Assembly: GCA_015057525.1 (NCBI GenBank)
Contig: SVEE01000001.1
Coordinates: 248,001-312,000, forward strand
Source of the DNA: Lachnospiraceae bacterium
GTDB taxonomy: Bacteria; Bacillota; Clostridia; Lachnospirales; Lachnospiraceae
Direction: 5' to 3'
Length of the DNA stretch: 64,000 nucleotides
Below the pieces are notes generated by a model. It did not search any database, was not told the origin of the DNA, and saw only the letters and a list, made by a program, of their open reading frames with translations. Of this stretch, positions 8,419 to 14,997 are shown piece by piece. Position 1 is the first letter of the stretch. Each line of letters opens with the position of its first letter. Both the position numbers and the translations under genes were made by a program.

Positions 8419-9117
8419 TTACCAGTCAAGATCCATAGCTGAAATCTTTTCTTCGTTGAGATAGTTTTTGCGAATAACACCATCTCTTAATTTTACAACA
8501 CGGTCTGCCATGTTTTTGATAGCGTCATTGTGTGTAACCATAATAACGGTGTTACCGTATTTTTTATTGACATCTTCAATAAGTTTTAATATATCTTTTG
8601 ATGTGTTGAAATCGAGAGCTCCAGTAGGCTCATCGCAGAGTAGAATATCCGGATTTTTGACAATTGCTCGTCCGATAGCAGTTCTTTGTTGCTGGCCACC
8701 TGATAACTGATTAGGTAATTTATGACGATGCTCGTATAGACCAAGAGTTTTAAGAATATCATCAACATCAAGTGGGTCGTCACTTAAGTAGGCACCAACC
8801 TCGATGTTTTCTTTAATGTTTAAGTTAGGAATAAGATTATACATTTGGAAAATATAACCAAGATGCTTTCTTCTGTATGCAGTAAGGGCTTTTTCGTTCA
8901 TATCCACTGTTTTTTCCCCGTTTATGGATATGTAACCACTGTCTGCGTCATCAATACCTCCTATGATGTTAAGAAGAGTAGATTTGCCTGAGCCTGAGGG
9001 GCCGAGAAGTACACAGATTTCTCCTTTTTCAAGCTCTAAATCGATTCCCTTTAAAACATCGACTCTGCTTTCTCCTTCTCCAAAATGTTTTTTGATTCCG
9101 TTAATTTGTAAGAACAT
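8419..9117 (-). CDS. ABC transporter ATP-binding protein (LolD/MacB class)
   Basis: A 232-residue ATPase. Walker A GPSGSGKST is at about residues 38-46, the Q-loop in IFQMYNLIPNLN, the signature LSGGQQQR at about 138-145, Walker B DILLCDEPTGALD after that, and the switch histidine in VMVTHND. The length and the GALD after Walker B match partners of FtsX-type permeases. It is the first gene of a two-gene operon and starts 27 bp after the leader terminator. AAAGGATG precedes the ATG. The transported substrate is not evident. The manganese-type riboswitch in front suggests a link to metal stress, which is an inference. Confidence 0.93.
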   Translation of the reverse strand: MFLQINGIKKHFGEGESRVDVLKGIDLELEKGEICVLLGPSGSGKSTLLNIIGGIDDADSGYISINGEKTVDMNEKALTAYRRKHLGYIFQMYNLIPNLNIKENIEVGAYLSDDPLDVDDILKTLGLYEHRHKLPNQLSGGQQQRTAIGRAIVKNPDILLCDEPTGALDFNTSKDILKLIEDVNKKYGNTVIMVTHNDAIKNMADRVVKLRDGVIRKNYLNEEKISAMDLDW

Positions 9118-9144
9118 AATTTATCATCCTTTCTTTTTTGGTAA

Positions 9145-9180
9145 CAAAAAAACCAAGTATGCTATGTTGCTATACTTGGT
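9145..9180 (-). terminator. Leader terminator of the riboswitch
   Basis: On the minus strand a perfect 9-bp stem (9152-9160 with 9172-9180) with an 11-nt loop is followed by seven T. It sits between the aptamer and the ATPase start. A leader segment (9198-9204) is exactly complementary to seven bases of the terminator's 5' side (9169-9175), and a second one (9211-9216) to six bases (9167-9172), so alternative pairing is possible. Confidence 0.88.
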
Positions 9181-9219
9181 AAAAAAATAGACTACACGTA
9201 TAGCTTTAAATAGCAATAC

Positions 9220-9300
9220 ATGAGTCTCGTTATTTAAGACAAGCCAGGCTAATAAGCCAGGATGTTGACTTGCCACACTTTCGTGCCACTACTCCCTCAT
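9220..9300 (-). ncRNA. yybP-ykoY (manganese) riboswitch aptamer candidate
   Basis: Read on the minus strand, the aptamer opens with P1 strand ATGAG followed by GGAGTAG. It continues with a hairpin containing CACGAAAGTG, then GTCAACATCCTGGC and a GCCTGGCTTGTC return strand, and closes with CGAGA followed by CTCAT, which pairs with the opening ATGAG. GGAGTAG after P1, GTCAA in the middle and CRAGA just before the closing P1 strand are the conserved marks of the yybP-ykoY family, which senses Mn2+. The gene-controlling part is the terminator at 9145-9180. A consensus promoter lies upstream. This was found by eye; a covariance search against RF00080 would settle it. Confidence 0.82.
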
Positions 9301-9324
9301 AGGAATGTTTTGTTGTTGTGTCTT

Positions 9325-9353
9325 AATATAATTGCTTTGGAAAGTTTTGTCAA
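9325..9353 (-). promoter_or_regulatory. Strong sigma-A promoter for the riboswitch leader
   Basis: On the minus strand TTGACA (9348-9353), 17 bp, TATATT (9325-9330). Transcription would start near 9318, about 18 nt before the aptamer and about 200 nt before the ATPase start codon. Confidence 0.85.
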
Positions 9354-9439
9354 TATACTTTTTGAGAAAAATATCAAATTTAATGTTTTGAGTAATTGCT
9401 ATTTGATTAAAAATCGATTAATATGTCTATGGGGGTTAA

Positions 9440-9613
9440 GTTGTTATATCTGATAATTCATTTTTACAGCAGTCTTCTTTGAATACCATTAATTCAGAGA
9501 CATTTTCCTTTGAAACTACACATTTCCTTACTATTACTGGTAACATCGAAAGAATAGGCGACCACGCCTTAAATATAGCTCAGGCGTATGCTAAGATTGC
9601 CATGAGGGCGTAA
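9440..9613 (+). pseudogene. Remnant of a PhoU-domain (Na/Pi cotransporter-type) protein
   Basis: A 57-codon frame with no start codon follows an in-frame TAA at 9437 and ends at TAA 9611-9613. It contains NIERIGDHALNIA, the hallmark of the last PhoU helix as found in PhoU and at the C-terminus of NptA/PNaS-type Na+/phosphate cotransporters. The preceding residues (ETTHFLTITG) also fit that helix bundle. No upstream part of such a gene is visible in any frame, so this is a 3' remnant of a deleted gene. It lies directly before the fliB-like gene. Confidence 0.75.
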
Positions 9614-9628
9614 AAAAGAGGAACAAAA

Positions 9629-10822
9629 ATGAAGTACAGAATGCCAGATTATTATAACCAGTTCAAATGTATAGCGGACAAATGTCCTGATACATGTTGC
9701 GCTGGTTGGGATATTGTTATTGATGATAAGTCCATGAAAAAGTATAAGTCCTTTGAAGGTGACTTAAAGGACTATGTTATGGGAAATATTAATGAGAGTG
9801 AGCAGGTTTTCAAAAGATGTGGAGCGCGGTGTTCATTTCTTAATGATAACAATCTCTGTGATTTATACACGAGAGCAGGGGAAGAAAGTTTGTGTAAAAC
9901 CTGCTTTAGATATCCAAGGCATTTTGAAGAGTACGGTGAGCTTGTAGAAGCTGCCCTTTCTATATCATGTCCTGTTGCTGCAAAGATGATTATTGATAGA
10001 AAAGCAAAAGACCGTTTTCTGATTAAAGCTAATGATAAAAAAACTCCACGTGATAAAGAGGTGGATAAAAAACTGTTAGAGGTTTTACTCAGGGTTAGAA
10101 AAACAATATTTAACATAGTGAGCAACAGGAAATGTGGTGTCGGGGAAAGAACTAAGGCAATCATGAAATTAGGACAGGATATACAGCCTGTTTTATATGA
10201 TTATGAGAGATTAGGATTAAAGAAATATATAAAGGCAAGCCGTGATGGCCTCCTTAATAATATTGAGGAAATAAGAAGTAAATATGATGATTTAAATACT
10301 GAAGATGCTGTTAAAGTTAAAGCTGTTGGGCTTTCTGGCTTGGCAGAAACTTCCATAACCAAAATCAAGAGGGACTTTTTCGAAGTGTTATCAGGACTTG
10401 AGAAGATAAATGATGACTGGGAGGAAGTTGTAAATCATATAATTAATGTTTTGTATGTGGATCTGTCTGATGAAGAATATAAAAAATTATCAGATGAATT
10501 TGATGTGTATATGAAAGATAGACAATATGAGTATGAGCATATTCTTAACTATTTCTTGTATACTTATTTCCTTGGTAGTGTGTACGACTATAACGCACTT
10601 GCCATGATTAAAATGTCAGTAATAAGCACTATAATAATAAGAGAAATGGGAATGACAGTCTGGCTTGATAATGACAAAGAATTTTCTGTGGATGAACAGA
10701 TAAAGGTGGCATACACATATTCAAGGCAGATAGAACACTCAGATAATAACCTAATGTGTATGGAAGGCTTAATGACGGCTCATCCTGTGTTTGGGGATGA
10801 AAAAATACTCAGTGTACTTTAA
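9629..10822 (+). CDS. fliB: FliB-type flagellin lysine N-methylase
   Basis: A 397-residue cysteine-rich protein. The N-terminal half has the YkgJ/FliB cysteine pattern: KCPDTCCAGW near residues 18-27, RCGARCSFLN, LCDLY, SLCKTCFRYPR and SISCPVA, ligands likely to hold a metal cluster. FliB methylates lysines of flagellin in Salmonella, and homologues are common in motile and non-motile Clostridia. No flagellar gene is in this window, so the substrate is uncertain. The start follows AGAGGAAC. It lies 15 bp after the PhoU remnant. No clear promoter was seen between that remnant and the divergent riboswitch promoter, so its transcription start is unknown. Confidence 0.85.
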   Translation: MKYRMPDYYNQFKCIADKCPDTCCAGWDIVIDDKSMKKYKSFEGDLKDYVMGNINESEQVFKRCGARCSFLNDNNLCDLYTRAGEESLCKTCFRYPRHFEEYGELVEAALSISCPVAAKMIIDRKAKDRFLIKANDKKTPRDKEVDKKLLEVLLRVRKTIFNIVSNRKCGVGERTKAIMKLGQDIQPVLYDYERLGLKKYIKASRDGLLNNIEEIRSKYDDLNTEDAVKVKAVGLSGLAETSITKIKRDFFEVLSGLEKINDDWEEVVNHIINVLYVDLSDEEYKKLSDEFDVYMKDRQYEYEHILNYFLYTYFLGSVYDYNALAMIKMSVISTIIIREMGMTVWLDNDKEFSVDEQIKVAYTYSRQIEHSDNNLMCMEGLMTAHPVFGDEKILSVL

Positions 10823-10842
10823 AGCACACTGAGTATTTTTTA
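10801..10842. terminator. Bidirectional terminator overlapping fliB end
   Basis: A perfect 15-bp stem (10801-10815 with 10826-10840) with a 10-nt loop. The fliB stop codon lies in the loop, and the minus-strand PHP gene ends at the stem's right edge. Confidence 0.9.
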
Positions 10843-11676
10843 TAAAGTCTTTATATTATCTAGTAATCTCATAGGAATTCTCATTCCACCACGTCCTCTG
10901 CCCATTTCAATATTTGGTTTAACCACACCGTGGAAGTCTGAACCACCTGATATGGCAAGGTCAAGCTTAAGTGCCATAGAGCGCAGCTTGTCACTTTCAT
11001 ACATGTTGTTTGAGGAATGATATGCCTCAATACCCTTTAATCCTAAAGATTTTAAATATATTAAAAGTTCTTCAATCTGTGCATATCCAAAGTGATATAA
11101 AAGTGGATGTGCAAGAAATGCGGATTTGCAGTACTTGGTGAGAATGTTCATTGCAGTTTCGCAGGTTACCTGTGGCTTAGGCAGATAGTACTTACAGCCT
11201 ATTCCAATGTATTTTTTAAATGCTATATCCTTAGTTTTGCAGATGCCTTCTTCTACAAGAACTCTTGCAAAATGAGCTCTGGTGATAACGCTGTCAGGGT
11301 TACCGTGCAAGAGCTTTTCCATGGTAACGTTAAGACCATCTTTTTGCATAAGCTCCACCATGCGAAGATTTCTGTCTTCTCGAGCCTTCTTTAACATATC
11401 AAGTTCCTTTGCCAGTTCAGGATTTTCGTAATCTGCATAAAAACCAAGTATGTGAATTTCTCTGTTGTTATAATAGCAGGAGAGCTCTATACCAGGGACA
11501 ACCTCTAAATCTTTATCTTTAGTATATTCTAATATTTCAGCGACTCCATCTACAGTATCGTGGTCTGTTAGTGCGATAGCCTTTAGCCCCATGCGAATGG
11601 CTTCATCTGCAACTTCACTTGGTGTAAGAGAACCATCTGATGCGTTAGAATGAACGTGTAAATCTATTAATTCCAT
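10840..11676 (-). CDS. PHP-domain phosphoesterase (TrpH/RNase AM-like)
   Basis: A 278-residue soluble protein of the PHP family. Metal-binding motifs are HVHSNASDG near the start, LTDHDTVDG at about residue 37, GIELSCYY, HILGFY, FLAHPLLYHFGYAQ in the middle and SGGSDFHG near the C-terminus. This set matches the YciV/TrpH group, whose E. coli member (RNase AM) trims RNA 5' ends and degrades pAp-type 3',5'-bisphosphates. Either activity is possible here. A GAGG lies 11 nt before the ATG. The gene is convergent with fliB and divergent from the SCP2 gene. Confidence 0.88.
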   Translation of the reverse strand: MELIDLHVHSNASDGSLTPSEVADEAIRMGLKAIALTDHDTVDGVAEILEYTKDKDLEVVPGIELSCYYNNREIHILGFYADYENPELAKELDMLKKAREDRNLRMVELMQKDGLNVTMEKLLHGNPDSVITRAHFARVLVEEGICKTKDIAFKKYIGIGCKYYLPKPQVTCETAMNILTKYCKSAFLAHPLLYHFGYAQIEELLIYLKSLGLKGIEAYHSSNNMYESDKLRSMALKLDLAISGGSDFHGVVKPNIEMGRGRGGMRIPMRLLDNIKTL

Positions 11677-11722
11677 TTTATTTTAACCTCACTTTTAGTG
11701 ACCTCAGTATAACAAATTAACA

Positions 11723-11752
11723 TTGACTAATACAATGGTAATTTTATATAAT
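11723..11752 (+). promoter_or_regulatory. Sigma-A promoter for the SCP2 gene
   Basis: TTGACT (11723-11728), 18 bp, TATAAT (11747-11752), 61 bp before the ATG at 11814. Confidence 0.7.
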
Positions 11753-11813
11753 TTATAGATAGTACAGGCATTATTAATGTACTATAAATTTTAAATAATA
11801 AGGAGATAATATT

Positions 11814-12131
11814 ATGACATACGAAGAAATCGTTGCAAAGGTTAAAGACAGATTAGCAGGAGTTGACCCTAATAAGGTTAATGGATTTCTTGCAATTCAG
11901 GTTAATATAACAGGAGAGGGCGAAGGTGCTTTCTATGTAGAAGTTAAAGATGGTAAGCTTTCTGTTGAGCCATATGAGTACCATGACAGACAGGCTAAAA
12001 TCATTATGAAGTCTAAGAATTTCCTTGATCTTATGGATGGTAAACTTGATCCAGTACTTGCGTTTACATTAGGCAAGCTTAAGATTGAAGGAAGTGTTGA
12101 GAAGGTTCTTGAGTTTGGTAAATTACTTTAA
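11814..12131 (+). CDS. SCP2 sterol-binding domain protein
   Basis: A 105-residue single-domain protein. It has the SCP2 pattern of an amphipathic first helix, a beta-sheet with GAFYVEVKDGKLSVEP, and the closing MDGKLDPVLAFTLGKLKIEG segment that is highly typical of bacterial SCP2 proteins. These bind hydrophobic ligands such as fatty acids or lipids, but the bacterial role is not known. AAGGAG precedes the ATG. It is followed after 21 bp by the WYL regulator and is probably cotranscribed with it. Confidence 0.9.
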   Translation: MTYEEIVAKVKDRLAGVDPNKVNGFLAIQVNITGEGEGAFYVEVKDGKLSVEPYEYHDRQAKIIMKSKNFLDLMDGKLDPVLAFTLGKLKIEGSVEKVLEFGKLL

Positions 12132-12152
12132 TTTGATTATTTAGGAGTGCAC

Positions 12153-13160
12153 ATGGCTAAATCGGCAAATCAAAAGCTAAAGCTTTTGTATATTATGGAC
12201 AAGTTCATAAAGGATACTGATGAGGAACATGGTATAACAACTCAGGAATTGACAGAATATCTTGCTGGATATGATATATCAGTGGAGAGAAAAACTATCT
12301 ATGATGATATAGAGACACTTAGAATTTATGGCATGGATATTCTTAAGGAAAAAGTTGGTAAGCAAACTTATTACAAGCTTATTTCCAGAGAGTTTGAATT
12401 GCCGGAGCTTAAGCTTCTTGTGGATTCTGTTCAGGCAGCGAAGTTTATTACTGCCAATAAGACTAACGAACTCATTAAGAAATTAGAGAGTCTTGCCAGT
12501 AAGTATGAAGCGAGAGAACTTCAAAGACAGGTTCATGTTCTTAACAGAGTTAAGAATCCTAATGAAAAAATATATTTTTCTGTGGATACCTTACACAGAG
12601 CTATTTATAAAAATGTTCAGGTGACATTTAAGTATACTTATTGGAATCTTAAAAAGGAACTTGTGCCTAAGCATGATGGCAAAATATATCATGTGAGTCC
12701 TTGGGCTCTTACTTGGGATGATGAGAATTATTATCTTATCGGATATGATGAGGATGAAGCCAAGATAAAGCATTTCCGTGTAGACAAGATGGATTCCCTT
12801 TCTGAAACATCTGAAGCTAGACACGGTAAAGAACACTTTGACAAGTTTGACCTTGCTTCTTATTCCAAGAAGGTGTTTGGAATGTATGGTGGCGAGGAAA
12901 AAACAGTTAAACTTAGAGCAAAAAGCCACATGGTTGGTGTGATAATTGACCGTTTTGGCAAGGATATAATGATAATCCCTGAAAAGGAGTCAGGAGGAGA
13001 AGGCGAATACTTCACTGTCAATGTGGACGTGGCAGTAAGTAATCAATTTATTGGTTGGATAATAGGTCTTGGCTCTGATGTGGAGATAGTGTCACCACCT
13101 GAGGTGAGAAGTCAGGTTAATGAGTATCTTACAAGTCTTAGCAAGATATATAGTAATTGA
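12153..13160 (+). CDS. WYL-domain transcriptional regulator
   Basis: A 335-residue protein. The N-terminal 70 residues form an HTH_11/DeoR-like winged helix (LKLLYIMDKF, TTQELTEYLAGYDISVERKT, quoted in part). The WYL domain is at about 135-225, with YHVSPWALTWDDENYYLIGY and FRVDKMDSL. A C-terminal WCX extension follows. WYL proteins sense small ligands, often nucleotides or nucleic acid. The frame is open from GTG 12147, but AGGAG at 12143-12147 overlaps that codon and is spaced correctly for the ATG at 12153. The target genes cannot be read from the sequence. Confidence 0.9.
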   Translation: MAKSANQKLKLLYIMDKFIKDTDEEHGITTQELTEYLAGYDISVERKTIYDDIETLRIYGMDILKEKVGKQTYYKLISREFELPELKLLVDSVQAAKFITANKTNELIKKLESLASKYEARELQRQVHVLNRVKNPNEKIYFSVDTLHRAIYKNVQVTFKYTYWNLKKELVPKHDGKIYHVSPWALTWDDENYYLIGYDEDEAKIKHFRVDKMDSLSETSEARHGKEHFDKFDLASYSKKVFGMYGGEEKTVKLRAKSHMVGVIIDRFGKDIMIIPEKESGGEGEYFTVNVDVAVSNQFIGWIIGLGSDVEIVSPPEVRSQVNEYLTSLSKIYSN

Positions 13161-13172
13161 ATTATTGCTAAT

Positions 13173-13206
13173 AAAAATGGACAGGTTCTAAACCTGTCCA
13201 TTTTTT
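13173..13206. terminator. Bidirectional terminator between WYL regulator and hslO
   Basis: A perfect 15-bp stem (13173-13187 with 13191-13205). The 3-nt loop (13188-13190) is exactly the TAG stop codon of the minus-strand hslO gene. Confidence 0.92.
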
Positions 13207-14051
13207 AAGAAGTTAAGTAATTCATCTGGAGAGAAAGAATATTTGGTATGGCAGAAATCACACACAACCTCTATAGGCTGGTTTTCTTCTATCATATCAG
13301 CGATTTCTTTTCTGCCTAAGCTTATTACAGCCTTCTCGACTCTATCCTTACTACAGTCACATACATAAGCACAAGGCATAGTGTCTGTAAATGTAACGTC
13401 ATATCCTTCAAAAAGCTTCTTAACAATATCCTCTACAGAAACTCCCTGCTCCAAAAGAGTAGTAAAAGAGAATTCTTTAAGTCTAGCCTCCAAATCATCG
13501 ATAAGCTTATCCTCTGCAAAAGGCATAAGCTGAATAATAAATCCACCAGCTTTTGAAACTGTGGCATCAGCGTTGTGTAATACACCTAAGGCAACAGAAG
13601 AAGGTATCTGTTCACTAGTTACAAAATAATATGTTAAATCCTCTGCGATTTCACTGCTTACTAAATGAGTCTGTCCCACATAAGGCTCTTTAAGTCCTAT
13701 ATCCTTAATGACACTCATAACACCTAAGTCTATAGCCTTTGCTACGTCCTTTGCTGGAAGCATAACCTGAGGTTCACTTACATATCCCTTAACCTCACCT
13801 TTAGAGTTTGCTGTAACCAGCATACCGTGAATAGGACCTTGACATTGAAGCCTTATAGTCAATGTGTCTGTGTCATTTTTACACATGGCACCCATAAGGA
13901 CACCGCCAGTTAAAAGTCGTCCTAAAGCGTTGGTAACAACTGGACTTGTGTTGTGTGTTACTCTGGCTTTTTCTACTGTGTCTGTTGAGTTGCAAGCGAA
14001 GAATCTAACCTGATTACTTGCTGCCATACCTCTTACTATATAATCTGTCAT
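13188..14051 (-). CDS. hslO: Hsp33 redox-regulated chaperone
   Basis: A 287-residue protein. It has the Hsp33 N-terminus MTDYIVRGMAASNQVRFF, a central VSEPQVMLPAKDV region, and the C-terminal zinc switch CDC near residue 233 followed by CDFC near 266. Oxidation of these four cysteines releases zinc and activates holdase function under oxidative stress. The frame extends 17 codons upstream, into the preceding methyltransferase gene's end region, but GGAGG sits 5 nt before the ATG at 14051 and the family's conserved N-terminus begins there. It is the second gene of a two-gene operon with the methyltransferase. Confidence 0.95.
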   Translation of the reverse strand: MTDYIVRGMAASNQVRFFACNSTDTVEKARVTHNTSPVVTNALGRLLTGGVLMGAMCKNDTDTLTIRLQCQGPIHGMLVTANSKGEVKGYVSEPQVMLPAKDVAKAIDLGVMSVIKDIGLKEPYVGQTHLVSSEIAEDLTYYFVTSEQIPSSVALGVLHNADATVSKAGGFIIQLMPFAEDKLIDDLEARLKEFSFTTLLEQGVSVEDIVKKLFEGYDVTFTDTMPCAYVCDCSKDRVEKAVISLGRKEIADMIEENQPIEVVCDFCHTKYSFSPDELLNFLKNGQV

Positions 14052-14079
14052 ATTTGCCTCCATTTTATAGTTAATAATC

Positions 14080-14850
14080 TTATTTGCCTTGTTCTCTGGC
14101 AATTATATATATACGTTCACATTCCTCAGTAGCAGGAGTGTGGGTAAATGCATCGTATGCTTCAAGTAATTCAAGACCTGACGCTTTTATAAGGTTTTTT
14201 ATTTCATCTAAAGTGTATCCTCTTTGAAAATGAAATTCCTCATGCTTGCGATACAGGTTACAAGAATCATCCTCTAGGTTTTCTTTCAAGAAAAGACTGA
14301 GGGCAAGCTCGTTTATATTTTCCTCATCATCATAATAATTATCCCAAATAAAGCTAATATCATCCCTGTCTTCAGCGATTGTAGCATCAGCAACTATTTC
14401 TTTATAGTAGTAGCGTGGATGAAAATCAAATATAAAAATTCCCTTAGGGTCAAGATAGTTGTTTACAAGCTTGAATACCTGTAAGAGCTCATCTGGTTCG
14501 GTTATGTAATTAATACTGTCGCACAAAGAAACTGTGGCGGCAACTGTTCCGTAAAGCTCAAACTCACGCATATCCTGACATAGATACAGGGTGGAGGAGT
14601 TTGAATCTGCTTTTTTAGCGTTGGCTATGTCAAGCATGGAATCAGAATTGTCGATGCCTATCATGTCATATCCCACATTAGAAAGCATTTCAGTAATAGT
14701 TCCAGTACCACATCCAAGCTCTGCAACTATACCGTCTTTGATACCATATTCAATTAACAATCCGTGTATATAATTAAACCATTCATCATATGGAATATTG
14801 TCCATAAGCTGGTCATACACAGAGGCAAAGTCTGAATAAGCTTCTGACAT
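14080..14850 (-). CDS. Class I SAM-dependent methyltransferase
   Basis: A 256-residue soluble protein. SAM-binding motif I is AELGCGTGTITEML at about residues 42-55, the acidic residue at the end of strand 2 is in IGIDNSDSML, and motif IV is in VAATVSLCDSINYIT. The family is the broad methyltransf_25 group found in Firmicutes next to hslO or comEA-holA loci. The substrate cannot be deduced. GAGGAG lies 6 nt before the ATG. It is the promoter-proximal gene of the operon with hslO, with 28 bp between them. Confidence 0.88.
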   Translation of the reverse strand: MSEAYSDFASVYDQLMDNIPYDEWFNYIHGLLIEYGIKDGIVAELGCGTGTITEMLSNVGYDMIGIDNSDSMLDIANAKKADSNSSTLYLCQDMREFELYGTVAATVSLCDSINYITEPDELLQVFKLVNNYLDPKGIFIFDFHPRYYYKEIVADATIAEDRDDISFIWDNYYDDEENINELALSLFLKENLEDDSCNLYRKHEEFHFQRGYTLDEIKNLIKASGLELLEAYDAFTHTPATEECERIYIIAREQGK

Positions 14851-14882
14851 AACAATCTCCTCTACAATATTTGCTGTCCTTG

Positions 14883-14911
14883 ATTATAGATTAAACGGGT
14901 ACTAATTTCAA
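14883..14911 (-). promoter_or_regulatory. Sigma-A promoter for methyltransferase-hslO
   Basis: On the minus strand TTGAAA (14906-14911), 17 bp, TATAAT (14883-14888), 33 bp before the ATG at 14850. Confidence 0.8.
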
Positions 14912-14924
14912 GAAAATAAATGTG

Positions 14925-14954
14925 TTGATTAAGCTGCTTATAATGATTTATAAT
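14925..14954 (+). promoter_or_regulatory. Promoter for the LtaS-like gene
   Basis: TTGATT (14925-14930), 18 bp, TATAAT (14949-14954), 44 bp before the ATG at 14998. It is divergent from the methyltransferase promoter. Confidence 0.6.
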
Positions 14955-14997
14955 TTCGTTGTTTATATAATTATGAAATAAAGAAGAGAAAATTAAA

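Noticed and set aside
9118-9353. T-box, SAM or c-di-GMP riboswitch as identity of the ABC leader
   Set aside because: None of the T-box TGGN bulge and stem I motifs, the SAM-I kink-turn, or the GEMM tetraloop receptor marks were seen; the yybP-ykoY marks fit instead.
9262-9453. 63-codon plus-strand frame in the spacer upstream of fliB
   Set aside because: It runs antisense through the riboswitch aptamer and promoter and has no ribosome site.
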